Below, in pieces: positions 20,837-31,738 of a DNA stretch of 64,000 nucleotides. The stretch's first letter is position 1, and each line of letters opens with the position of its first letter. The notes under the pieces were generated by a model, which was not told the origin of the DNA, searched no databases, and saw only the letters and a list, made by a program, of their open reading frames with translations. The position numbers and the translations under genes were made by a program. Origin of the DNA: Coccinella septempunctata (Eukaryota; Arthropoda; Insecta; Coleoptera; Coccinellidae); contig NC_058197.1 in NCBI RefSeq assembly GCF_907165205.1, positions 746,501 to 810,500 of the forward strand, written 5' to 3'.

Positions 20837-21451
20837 ATGAAACGTTACTCGATGGGCCGACCGTTAACCTTTAGGGAACCGACCCCACCGTCCGGACCGC
20901 CTTCTCCCGCAAGTAATGGGTCGACGCTCAGCCTGTCGGCAGACTGGGAGGTGCCGCCGGAAAGAAAAAGAGACGCCGGGACCAGCACAGAACCGCCAGC
21001 CACCAGGACCGTGGGTACCGATGGATATCACGTCTACCTGGGGTTGGGCCCCCGAAGCTGTTGGCGGTGTGGCAACGAAGGCCACCGACGAGAACACTGC
21101 AGAGGGGAGCGGATGAAATTTTGTTCTAGGTGTGGCTGCGTGGGTGTCCTATCACGGGATTGCTGTGCCCGAACCACCGACCGTAACCGCAGACCTCCCT
21201 TAACCACCGTCAGCCAGCGAGGAACCCCAAGCCGGAGCGGATCCTCAGGAAGCAGGGCAGAGGCCGTACTCCCGGATCTCCGGTTGAAGCCCGCCACACC
21301 GACGCCTGCACCGACGCCGGCACCGACGCCTGTACCGACGCCTGTACCGACGCCTGCACCGACGCCTGAACCGACGCACATACCGGTACCGTCCAAGCCG
21401 TCGCCGCCCACACCGTTGCCGACCCCACCGAAAAAGGTGAAAGTAGATTAA
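20837..21451 (+). CDS. Third ORF in env position, nucleocapsid-like zinc knuckles
   Basis: A 204-residue frame between pol and the 3' LTR, where errantiviruses carry env, but with no signal peptide, membrane segment or fusion motif. Residues about 72-105 contain CWRCGNEGHRREHC and FCSRCGCVGVLSRDC, closely matching in order and spacing the nucleocapsid end of this element's own Gag. The N-terminal third is Pro/Ser-rich and the C-terminal third is a Pro-Thr repeat (TPAPTPAPTPVPTP) ending in a basic tail. The ATG at 20837 lies right after TTTTCAG, a good splice acceptor, so it may be translated from a spliced subgenomic RNA. I infer a captured copy of the Gag knuckle module with possible RNA-binding role. 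A decayed homologue sits in the same position of a second element (62399-62731). Confidence 0.75.
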   Translation: MKRYSMGRPLTFREPTPPSGPPSPASNGSTLSLSADWEVPPERKRDAGTSTEPPATRTVGTDGYHVYLGLGPRSCWRCGNEGHRREHCRGERMKFCSRCGCVGVLSRDCCARTTDRNRRPPLTTVSQRGTPSRSGSSGSRAEAVLPDLRLKPATPTPAPTPAPTPVPTPVPTPAPTPEPTHIPVPSKPSPPTPLPTPPKKVKVD

Positions 21452-21754
21452 TCCTGTTAAATTATTACCGTACAAAAAAAAAAGAGCACCGTTGTTAATA
21501 CCGTTGAATTGAATATTTCCGTTGAATAAATACCGTTCCGAAAAATATCTTTTATTTCACCAACCGAAATGGTGGATGCGCTAACCGTTTCCACCATCAA
21601 AGTACCGCTAACTAGGTCACAATACCAGAAAATAGTTCCGAGTTCAATAACCCCGCAACTTTGGTTTGTTCACAGGCTGCCACCGCAAATTACACCGAAA
21701 ACCCAGGAGGGTTAGAAGAAAAATAAAACTCCGTTTTATTTTTCTTGCACACGG

Positions 21755-21764
21755 CAGAGGGGGG
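21755..21764 (+). promoter_or_regulatory. Polypurine tract of the Gypsy element
   Basis: GCAGAGGGGGG-type purine run directly before TGTGACGAACC. This is the expected plus-strand primer site and fixes the start of the 3' LTR. Confidence 0.75.
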
Positions 21765-24413
21765 TGTGACGAACCAGATTTTGCTCCGCCACAAAAAATT
21801 AAATTTTTCAACCGATACTTGCATAATAATGCCTGATAGCCGAGATATTTTTGAAGAAAACCGAAATACTGTCATAGGGGGTGTACCGATAACAATAGTT
21901 GTGTGTTACGATTGAAAGGAGCCTTACCGATAATTGTTAGTTCATAGTTTTTCCACCGGTCAGTCCATGTTAGTAGGAAAGACCGTATCTCTTATGTTTT
22001 CAGAATTCATTTATTTTAATAATTCTTTCCGTTCCACCATTTTTTGTTTGCTCTGAAAAAGTTCTCATAACTTTTTCTACTTTCCTTCTCATCCGTTGCC
22101 TCTGTCTTTTTCTGGGCCAATTGAATAACCGTATCATTTTTGCTTTATCCAATGGATTGGTGAGTTTCCCATAGGGGGGAGAGTTTTTCCGAGTAGAGAG
22201 GGGATATTTCTTCGCGGCCCTGGAAGGTCAAGAGAAAAAAAAGAGACAATCGTTGTTGGAGAGGTGAACGAGTGGAGTGTGTGCAAAGTTAGTAAAACCG
22301 TACTTACGAAGAAAAGGAAAATCTAAGGCAAGTGATTGTTGAAATTATTACCGCTTCATTGCACCTTTATGGAAAAATATTCTCTCTGACTTTTGCTTGG
22401 CTGAAAATCCGAATTAACCGTAGATTGACCATTTCCTGCTGTTTATAGCTTTCCGTTACCGTAGGGTGACATTTGGGTCCCAGGAGGACGTTGGGCCCCC
22501 CTGATTTCTCCGATTCCTGAAAATTTGACCGCTTCATCCCGATTTCCAACCGTTTGAATTATAGTTATAGGTTAGATTCGCCGAGCACAGAGTTGGGATT
22601 TCATAACCGTCAAATACCCTCACCGCCGGACTCTGTGGCCGCTGTTTGACAGCCAGCCCGCTTGAGGTCACCGAGAGAGAGAGAGACCGAAGGACACCGG
22701 ATCATAGACAAACCACCGAGACAGAGATAGAGGGCGTACCCCGGTGAACTGGTGTTTTCAAATTTCGACCTGACTGAATTCCGTTGATTATTTTTAAAAC
22801 CGTTCGTACTTTTCATTCAATTGTGTCTTGCCTTAGTTGAAATATTTCTCCGAAACCGTGCATGTTTCTTTGCACCCAGTTTAATTGAAACTTGACTTAT
22901 TTCCGTATATTTTTCCGAAACCGTTCTTTGCACTTAGTTTAATTGAAACTTGACTTACTTCCGTATATTTTTCCGAAACCGTTCTTTGCAATTAGTTTAA
23001 TTGAAACTTGACTTACTTCCGTATATTTTTCCGAAACCGTTCTTTGCAATTAGTTTAATTGAAACTTGACTTACTTCCGTATATCTTTCCGAAACCGTGC
23101 ATGTTTCTTTGCACTCAGTTTAATTGAAACTTGACTTACTTCCGTATATTTTTCCGAAACCGTTCTTTGCACTTAGTTTAATTGAAACTTGACTTACTTC
23201 CGTATATTTTTCCGAAACCGTGTATGTTTCTTTGCACTCAGTTTAATTGAAACTTGACTTACTTCCGTATATTTTTCCGAAACCGTGCATGTTTCTTTGC
23301 ACTTAGTTTAATTGAAACTTGACTTCCTTCCGTATATTTTTCCGAGACCGTGCATGTTTCTTTGCACTTAGTTTAATTGAAACTTGACTTACTTCCGTAT
23401 ATTTTTCCGAAACCGTGCATGTTTCTTTGCACTTAGTTTAATTGAAACTTGACTTACTTCCGTATATTTTTCCGAAACCGTTCTTTGCAATTAGTTTAAT
23501 TGAAACTTGACTTACTTCCGTATATCTTTCCGAAACCGTGCATGTTTCTTTGCACTTAGTTTAATTGAAACTTGACTTACTTCCGTATATTTTTCCGAAA
23601 CCGTTCTTTGCAATTAGTTTAATTGAAACTTGACTTACTTCCGTATATTTTTCCGAAACCGTGCATGTTTCTTTGCACTTAGTTTAATTGAAACTTGACT
23701 TCCTTCCGTATATTTTTCCGAGACCGTGCATGTTTCTTTGCACTTAGTTTAATTGAAACTTGACTTACTTCCGTATATTTTTCCGAAACCGTGCATGTTT
23801 CTTTGCACTTAGTTTAATTGAAACTTGACTTACTTCCGTATATTTTTCCGAAACCGTGCATGTTTCTTTGCCCTTAGTTCGATTGAGACTTGACTTACTT
23901 CCGTATATTTTTCCGAAACCGTGCATGTTTCTTTGCACTTAGTTAGTTGAGACTTGACTTACTTCCGTATATTTCCGAAACCGTCCATTTTCCTGAAATG
24001 AAATTTTGCCAGCCGTCCAGCGCCGACCAGACACAGCCGTTGACGTCCACGCTTTAGTGTACCTGTCTATTCTCTTTTGTGTATAGTTTATTGTAATAGA
24101 AATAAATAGTTGAACATTTATTTTTGTTGCCAATTATTTTGCCAGTGAGAGTCTATTTATTAAATCAGTTTCATCTAAGAGTTCAGTTAGAAGAGGTAAG
24201 TACTCTTTCTGACGCCTAAAGACCGTTGAAAAGCAGACACTTAGAAGACGCTACCGCCCTAGTCTTCATCGATACCCTTCTCCACTGATACTCAAGTCTA
24301 CCCGGGCTCTCCAATTCTTGGGGCATTCTGTGAGAGACGTGGGGTTTGACTGATTGCCCCACTGGCGCCCGAGCAACCGTAAGGAGCTGCCAGAGTACGA
24401 AAAGTCTATCACA
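21765..24413 (+). repeat. Gypsy 3' LTR, complete, ~2.65 kb
   Basis: Runs from TGTGACGAACC after the polypurine tract to TCTATCACA, where similarity to the 5' LTR also ends. It is very long for a Gypsy LTR, largely because of an internal tandem array and a ~385-bp U3 part missing from the 5' copy. The last part contains AATAAA and TGGCGCCCGAGCA. Confidence 0.8.
22831..23985 (+). repeat. Tandem array inside 3' LTR, ~19 units
   Basis: Same 55-65-bp unit as in the 5' LTR but with about eight more copies. Variant units (for example those reading TTTTTCCGAGACCGT) occur twice at the same relative position within a block, which indicates duplication of several units at once. Confidence 0.85.
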
Positions 24414-25385
24414 GTAGTCATTATAGTACGTCGAAAGAGCAAATAACAACAACAAAATATCTATCTGTATGAATATATTTAACGTTATAGTCTATACCTT
24501 GTTTCTTCAACAATTTATAATTTCGTCTGTAGATTTTCTATTGAAACTATATTGCATAGAGTAGCGTTAATTTATATTTCATTTTATCCCTTGAATTACT
24601 TCGGAGATACTCAATTACATTAACCTACTACCCCTTTATGTATATTACATTCATCTTTAAATTTTCATCGTATCCTAATTAACTTTTAAATAACGCGCTC
24701 TTCTCTCGACTAGACTAGTGTGCGTCGACGCGGCATTCCCAGTCCCCCCCGATAGAATCAGCAGCGATGCCAGGTTGGAGAAATTTTCCTAAGATTTATT
24801 TTCCGATGTCCAGAAATCTGTTTTATTTCATATATTACACTATCTTCAATTACTCTAAGCCACGTTTTCACATTCTACAGTTCAGGTTCAAACCGAGTTC
24901 AAAGTTGAATCCATTGTAATTTTGGACAGTTCAGTTCTATTTTGTCATTGTCAGGCAGTCAGTTGAATTGGGTTCAACGTTGGATTCAGCTTTTATCTGT
25001 AACTGTATAACCGGCATTCGATCATTATAAGTACCTAATAAATAATTTGTGAAGTAGATGAATTATTTTTAATCATATTGTCTTAGGAACTGACTTAAAA
25101 TAAATAATTTTATTCCTTGGATACAAATGAACTTAACAAGTATACTTTCAGAAGTCGATATTCTCTATATCTTTATCCGTTCTTCTCAAGGCTTGATAAA
25201 AATGAAAATCAAGAATCTAGGTAATTCAACATAGTAAAGATTTACTCTACTCTGGATACCGTATACTGGGTAATAAAATTTCTGGACCCGGCAACGCTGA
25301 TCACTAGCCACTCTAGCCACCTGCTTAGTGCAGAAAGGAGAAACGGCAGTAAGTGGGATTTGGGTTTCATTAGAAGAAGCCACAA
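24414..25385. other. No supported gene
   Basis: AT-rich interval between the Gypsy and Harbinger elements. No coding frame or RNA gene is supported. Confidence 0.5.
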
Positions 25386-26045
25386 GTCGTATTCGGGTTC
25401 GGATTTCGGACAGTTCAAGAATTGTTCTAGAACTGCGCAGAACTGTTGCGCAGTAGTTTCGAATCCTAGAACTGTCCGAGGATGGTTCTCATTTCATGAA
25501 AACCCGAACGCAAAAAAAACGTCATATCTCAGCTATATTCGGGTTCGACTTTCGGACAGTCCGAGAATGGTTCTAGAACTGCGCAAAGGATTCGAAATTC
25601 GAACCCGAATGAAACCTATGGCGCGTAAAATATGAAAAAGATTTAAATCTCAATCTCATTTATTATCTGTCTTTTGCCATCCATTGTTCGAAATATTTTG
25701 TGAAAACCCTCCATTCTTTTGTTCGAATTGTATTGTCGAAATTCTTTTGTTACCCTTTTGTTGAAATTATCTCGTTTAAGTTGTTTTGTTATATTCTTTT
25801 ATTGTAAATATCTTGCTCTTTTGTATATATATTCGTTTTTTGAAATTATTTTATCGTTACCTTTTTAAAATTCAAATTAAAAATTTTTTTAAATTCTTTT
25901 TGTTCGAAGTCTTTTTTTGGAATCATTTCATGAATATGTCCGGCGAAGGTGAGTGCATATTAAAAAATTATATATTAATTAAATAACTAAATTTTTTATT
26001 ATTCAGATTTCAGTATGAATCATTTCCTACTCCTCGATAGATCTG

Positions 26046-26710
26046 ATGAAAAATATTTCAATAGAGACCCTCAAACTACTTGAGCTCTATAAAATTTACA
26101 AAAAAAAAGTTGCTACCTATGAAGTGAAGTCGATGAAGAACTTGTGGGATTTGGTTGGCCAGGAAATGAGTAATCATTTCAAAATTACAATATCCGGCAG
26201 CAAGAGCGAAAACAGATTCAAAGTCCTGGAGAGGTGCTATAAGAAGGTTGTTGATAACAATAATGCAGCAGGCAGGGGGGAAGTAGGACGTTTGAATTTG
26301 AGAATGAAATGGATGATATTTTCCACAAAAAAAGGAATATGAGGCCAATCGTCCTACTTTCCAGTGAATCAATATTCACCGAACCACCTGCACAGTCTGG
26401 TGATCTTGATGCAGTCCCCTGCCTCTCGATTGAAGAAGACGGGGAAGTGGTTATCGATCAGCCTTTAACTTCCCAACCAACTGTCCCACAATCGGCTGAA
26501 ACTTCAAGAACTAAGCGTGTTCCCAGCTGCTCCTACCAGAAAAGGAACGATATTCTGGTAGAGCTAAAAAACGATCTCAAGTCATTTTATAGCAGAAGAG
26601 AACAGAGGGAAGAGGAGAAATTGGAAATAGCTAGAAAAAGACTTGAACAAAAAGTGTTAAAAAATCAGCTACTCATTGAGTATATAGAACTATTAAAAAA
26701 AAAGGATTAG
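26046..26710 (+). pseudogene. Harbinger Myb/SANT-like DNA-binding protein, frameshifted
   Basis: From ATG 26046 the product has a trihelix/SANT-like domain with spaced aromatics and basic residues: ETLKLLELYKIYKKKV, KNLWDLVGQEM, then KSENRFKVLERCYKKV. Near a run of six G (about 26275-26280) the frame shifts; the correct continuation reads RTFEFENEMDDIFHKK and goes on to a linker and a long basic C-terminal helix (REEEKLEIARKRLEQKV...) ending at 26710. In Harbinger elements this second protein works with the transposase, aiding nuclear import and binding of the ends. A short exon with MNMSGEG and a GTGAGT donor at about 25930-25948 may be a 5' exon. One G-run indel makes this copy inactive. 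Confidence 0.75.
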
Positions 26711-28531
26711 TCGGTAATTTGTGTTTGCATTATATATATGTATATTTTTTTTTTTATGTAAATTGTTTGTGTTCTTTATTTATTTTATTCATTTATTATT
26801 TTTGTCTGTGTTTATTAGTTGTATCTGATTTTGCCTTTTAGTTGAGTATTTGTTATTCATTTATATAAACAAAGTTATGTGCAATGTAAATCTGTTATAA
26901 ATATAATAATATATCTGTTATAAATATAATAAATTTTTTAAATAAATGTAGGTGAAAATAAAAATGCAGGTTTTTGTTCATATATATTTATATACGAATT
27001 TTCAACAGAAATTATGCAATAAAGGAAAATTTCAAGACAAACGTATTCAATATTACCATATCTGAACGATGTTTAAATATCCATCATAGCAGCGACATAA
27101 TTCCTATAATTTAAGCCAACTTCATTCCTCTCATCATTTTCATCATTTTCATTATCATCATCGGTTTCATTGCCAAGATGTTCTACATTGCGGTACTGGT
27201 TGATGCAAAGGTTGAAGTACTGATCATCCATGCACATATTATGCAAAACGCAGCATGCTCTAGCAAAATGGCAAATGAATTCTATGTTTCTGCTCTTCAG
27301 ATGGTTTAGTTGACGAAATCTTTGTTTGAGAAGCCCTATCGTGTGTTCAATGAAAACTCTACAGTGACTAAGTTTTTTGTTATATTTTTTTTTGAACATT
27401 TGTCCAATTTCCATTATCTTTGTAAGGAGTCAATAAATTTCTCAGACAAGGGTAGGCACTATCACCTAAAAGAACATAATCCCTATATTTTTCTGATAAA
27501 TTTTGACCGAGAGGGCTAGTCCCGAAAACTCTAGCATCGTGAACACTTCCTGGATACCCTATAAAAACATCTCTTATTTTCTTCGTATTGTCACAAACAA
27601 CTTGCACCTGAAAGAATGAATATACATACATTATTGATATATAGGAAGTATATTATTTTGATTATATTTTGGCACATATTTGTAATTAATGTCAGATTGT
27701 ACAGGTTCAATGTTGAAAACACTCAGACCTGGATGTACAGTTCAGGTAAAACGAGATTCCAACATCTAACCTGTTCTACCTGACAATTAATTATTAGAGA
27801 AATTTTAGGTTTAGAAAAATGTATTCTGTCAGTCCTCCCGATTTAGGCGGAGCCTCTCCTTACTTAATCTAAGCTATAAACCTTCACTTTTAGCTACTGA
27901 AAATCTGCCAGTGTTTGTTTTCAAAATATGAAAATGTCAAAATTTTTGGTAACTGATAGGCACTAATGTTTGCAGCAATTGAATCTCTAATTGTTATTTC
28001 GTATCATTCCATTTTTCTTGATCATAGTGGAAAAGGCAAATAGAGTAATTACCTGAATAGAATAATATTTCTTCCTGTTCAAATATGATACAGCATCATC
28101 GATAGGTGCATCTTTTCTTATATGTGTGCCATCTATGCAGCCAATGGCATTAGGAAAACCCATCTCTGCTGAAATGCTTCTGAATTCTGTTGCTGACGGC
28201 CAAACAATTACATTGCCAGACATATCAGAAAGAAATGATGTCACACCTACTACGATCCTATGGGGCGTACTCACAGATAAATTGAATCTGTCAGCCACAT
28301 CTCTAAATGAAGTAGATTCATTACTGGCAAACCATAAAAAGGCTAGAATATATTTCTCACTACCAATTCTTCGGAAGCCTGTTTCTTTTTTGGGGTAATA
28401 TTTTGAAGCTTCGAACTGTTCTTTCAGTTTAAGAACAATATCTCTGGAAACCCTAAAATAAAAATTTATTATACGTTACATGACCGTTAAAGGATAAATT
28501 TATCGATACAAATATTAGACCGTAAGCATAC

Positions 28532-31059
28532 CATTATAATAATAATAATAATAATAATAGTTTATTTTACCCAACAGGAAATTTCCCAATAACAGGGTAA
28601 CATATTGACAATGAACAATATGACAATTATTCAAAAAAATTACACATTCAATAATACAATAATAAACATTAACCGCCCCGAACTAAAAAAACAAATTGAA
28701 CTTAAGTTCATCAGCAGCCCTGCACAATCGATAGACCGGAGCCTGCTCCAGTATGTTAGTCCGAGGTTTAGGGAGTCGAAAAGTTGATGTGGTCCTCGCT
28801 TTAATTCTTGGTACACGAATGTCAACCCTGGACAGTAGATGAGGCGAATCAATTCCTCCGGTGACAAGCTTTTGCGCAAATTTAGCGCACTGTCGCTTCT
28901 GTCTCTCCTGCAAAGTTGAAATTCGCATTTCCCGCATGATCTCCGACAAATCCGCACCACGTTCAGGATACCTGCCGGTCTTTCTGTATTCAGCGCACTT
29001 CAAGAATTTTCTATGAATGCGTTCAAGTGATGTTAGGTAGGAACTGTATATCGGAAACCAAACCAAGTTGGCGTACTCTAATTTGCTGACGACAAGAGAA
29101 AAATAGAGAATTCTGAGGACCGAAACATCAGGGAACTCCCTGGAACACCGAAACACAAAGCCTAAAGATCGACTAGCCGAAGAACAGAGCTCCTCGATGT
29201 GAGGAACAAAGCTGAACGTCGAATCAAATAACACCCCCAAATCGCGAAACCGATCTCCACTAGCGATAAGACAATTACCAATAGAATAATTGAAGGTGAG
29301 AGGACGTAAGCTTCTCGTGAAAGTCACCTTAAAACACTTTTGTATATTTAAAATGAGTCCATTGCGCGAGCACCAAACATTAACTAACTCCAAGCTGGAC
29401 TGGAGCAGCTCTAAGTCTGCAATTCCGCGTATCCTCAGGTAAAGTATGAAGTCATCTGCATAGGCCAAGGCTAAGCAACTGAGAAGAGACAGAAGATCGT
29501 TGACAAAAATTATGAATAACAATGGTCCAAGATTAGATCCTTGCGGCACACCAGACGACAGACAAAATTCAAAGGACTTGAAGCCATTATAAAACACATG
29601 ACTCATTCTTCCCTCCAAGTAAGATCTAATCAGGTCGACATATGCTGGACTGAGGCCAAAAAAAGAAAGTTTGTTCAGCATACGGTGATCAACCGAGTCG
29701 AATGCTCGTGAAAAGTCCGTATAAATAACGTCGACCTGACCTCCATCATCCAGAGTCTCCGCGATAAACTGCGACAATGTTGCCAAATTCGTGACCGTAG
29801 ACCTTCCCCGCATGAAACCGTTTTGCATTGCTGATATATGTGGTCTAACATTATGACTGATATTAGCGTATAGAGCTTCTTCATATACTTTTGCAAAGTT
29901 AAACAGTACAGAAATTGGTCTATAGTTTCCTACTTGTGATTTATCGCCTTTTTTGAATATCGGAACTACCCGGGCTCTCTTCCAAATGGTGGGAAAAATG
30001 GAAGTACGCAAGCTAACACAGATGATGCGATGCAGAGGTTCAGCAAGCACAGAGCTACAGTTTCTGATGAAAAATGAGGGTAGCTGATCGTCGCCAGCAG
30101 TTGTTTTATCAGAAAATTTATCCATAATAGATCTTATTTCATCTTCAGTTATAGAGGGCAATACAACTGGAGGGAATTGGGAAAAATGAGTTTCGCTATA
30201 ATCCCTGACAGCGTCTGGCATACGAACATTTGAAAAATGCTTTGCGAACAAATCGACTATATCTCTTGGATCGTCATGTTATCTTCCGTCGCTATGAAAT
30301 ACACCAGGAATTCTTGTGCCACTCTTCCTATGGTTGATGTATCCCCAGAAAGAGGAAGGATTTGACTCCAAATCGCCTTGCACCTCAGCCAAGTAATCGT
30401 CGTACGCCGAAGAAATTCCAGACTTGACCAACGACCGCAAACGTCTGAAATCTTGGAGATATTTAGTTCTTCCTGTGGACCGCCATTTTGAACGATAATA
30501 ATTCTTTAATCGGATGTTGCGCTTCAAATCAGGTGTGAACCACACTGGAAAGCAGCGTTTCCCAGAGGTATAAGTTCCAGTAGGTACATGATCTTTTATG
30601 ATCTCGAACAATTTGTCATAAAAATAGCGCAGAGCGTCATCAACATCATTGAATGTTTGGAGAATATTCCAATCAACGGAACCGAGCGACGAACGCAAGG
30701 CCGGAAAATCAGCTTTCCTGTAGTTATAAAATGTATTGTTGCATGTTGGAAAATTTATTTGGCGTTCAAAGGAGCTTCGGCTCACAATCATGCTCAGCGC
30801 GGGATGATACAGATCCTCCGGGACAAAGGGCGACTCAGAATGAGCCTTAGACACATCGACAGTATCTCCTGCAAGGACCAAGTCAAGCAATTTTTGGTCT
30901 CTGTTGTAGATGAAGTTGAACTGCTGCAACTTGAGGAGGTCACAAAAATTTTTGAACAGCACCGACTTAGGACAAGAAGACCCATCACTGAAATTGGGAA
31001 TATTAAAATCGCCGATCAATACGACAGTCTTTCCAAGAAAGCTCATCTCTACATTATAA
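28532..31059 (-). mobile_element. 5'-truncated Jockey/I-type LINE inside Harbinger intron
   Basis: The insertion 28540-31051 is flanked by CATTATAA at 28532-28539 and 31052-31059, a probable 8-bp target-site duplication. Read on the minus strand it starts inside the endonuclease domain and ends in a TAA-type simple repeat (ATAATAATAATAAT on the plus strand), as in I- and RTE-like LINEs rather than a poly(A) tail. Confidence 0.75.
28683..31050 (-). pseudogene. LINE ORF2 fragment: endonuclease end plus reverse transcriptase
   Basis: One minus-strand frame with a single in-frame stop at 30279-30281. It opens in the APE-type endonuclease (VVLIGDFNIPNFS, then LLDLVLAG and DLYHPALSMIV) and continues into the reverse transcriptase: VPIFKKGDKSQVGNYRPIS, MQNGFMRGRSTVTNL, DFSRAFDSVDHR, GVPQGSNLGPLLF and catalytic YADD near 29455. 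The C-terminal segment with YANLVWFPIY and LERIHRKFLKC ends at 28683. This is the Jockey/I group by motif spacing. A related endonuclease fragment lies at 52104-52720. The N-terminal half of the endonuclease and any ORF1 are missing. Confidence 0.85.
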
Positions 31060-31626
31060 CATATTATTAATGGGACGAATTTGTTACTCACCTGAAATGT
31101 TCAGTGAATTGTTTATTCGAATATAATGGTACTGTCTCCTCAACGTAACCTTCATTTTTAGGTTTATCTAGTAAAATTTCAGGAATCAACAAGTTTGGTA
31201 CGATATTTTCAGTTAATTCGGCAAGAAACTCTTCATCACTGTTCGAAGAACTACTACTATCAAAGAAATGTATAAACTCCATAATTCGCGAATTTAATGA
31301 TAACAGAATGATAAAAATAATTACAACACCCTTTTCAAATAAAATTTGGTTACCTTCAGATTACCGACCACCTGTTCGAAAATTAAGGTTAGGTTAGGTT
31401 GCTATCAACAAATTTCGACATGCGTCGAAAATCCCAGATCAGTTCTCAGGTACTGAATTTGGATAGTTCTAGGATCGTCCCAGGATTATTCTGACGAAAC
31501 CCGAACACGAAGAAGTTAGTCCTAGAACTGTTCAAAAAAAAACCGAACAAGAACATTCTAATGCGCAAACTCCTGACAGTTCTAGAACGGTTCTAATCCG
31601 AACCTGAATACAGCTACAGATTACTC

Positions 31627-31646
31627 TGTTCGGCGCAAGCCGAACA
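31627..31646 (+). other. Perfect 8-bp hairpin with GCAA tetraloop
   Basis: TGTTCGGC-GCAA-GCCGAACA, a GC-rich stem capped by a GNRA loop, lies between the Harbinger right end and the ATG of the small gene at 31739. If transcribed it would form a stable hairpin in that gene's leader. Function unknown. Confidence 0.5.
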
Positions 31647-31738
31647 AGGAAGCATTCATTGGTGCCATTTTGATTTTGTCGTTTGCGCGTTGTCTCGATC
31701 GTTTTGTGTGTTTGTGTGAAACTAACGTGTGTATTGAT

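Larger units (their letters stand above)
12939..24413 (+). mobile_element. Ty3/Gypsy LTR retrotransposon, ~11.5 kb
   Basis: Order: partial 5' LTR, tRNA-Lys-type primer binding site, leader (holding a hAT insertion), gag, pol in the -1 frame, a third ORF in the env position, polypurine tract, complete 3' LTR. Pol order protease-RT-RNase H-integrase defines Ty3/Gypsy. The whole element is unusually rich in ACCG/CCGT/CCGA words. Defects seen: loss of the first ~385 bp of the 5' LTR, an in-frame stop in gag, and the hAT insertion. Confidence 0.92.
27073..31282 (-). pseudogene. Harbinger transposase (DDE_Tnp_4 type), three exons
   Basis: Minus-strand exons: 31282-31092 (acidic N-terminus, starts MEFIHFFDSSSSS), 28452-28053 and 27607-27073, all with GT/AG junctions that join in phase (EHFR-VSRD, and YYSIQ-VQVVCD). 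The catalytic triad is visible: D in IGCIDGTHI, D in LLGDSAYPC and E in FIEHTIG. The product cuts and pastes the element, recognising the terminal repeats with the Myb/SANT partner. Two lesions: a frameshift in a nine-A run (27385-27393) between the second D and the E, and a LINE in intron 1 (28540-31051), which enlarges that intron from about 120 bp to 2639 bp. The frame is otherwise intact, so loss of function is recent. Confidence 0.85.
25390..31610. mobile_element. PIF/Harbinger transposon with nested LINE
   Basis: Left end TATTCGGGTTCGGATTTCGG and right end (reverse complement) TATTCAGGTTCGGATT, followed on both sides by related GTTCTAGAACTG words, form imperfect inverted repeats. Inside are the two genes typical of Harbinger elements: a Myb/SANT-like protein on the plus strand and a DDE transposase on the minus strand, converging. 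A second internal copy of the end sequence lies at about 25545-25612. Without the 2.5-kb LINE the element would be about 3.7 kb. Confidence 0.8.

Noticed and set aside
21034..21475. Antisense Gly/Val- and Arg-rich repeat frames under ORF3
   Set aside because: Produced by the Pro-Thr repeat of the sense strand.
25360..25635. 91-codon frame across the Harbinger terminal repeats
   Set aside because: Consists of inverted terminal repeat text, so coding is not credible.
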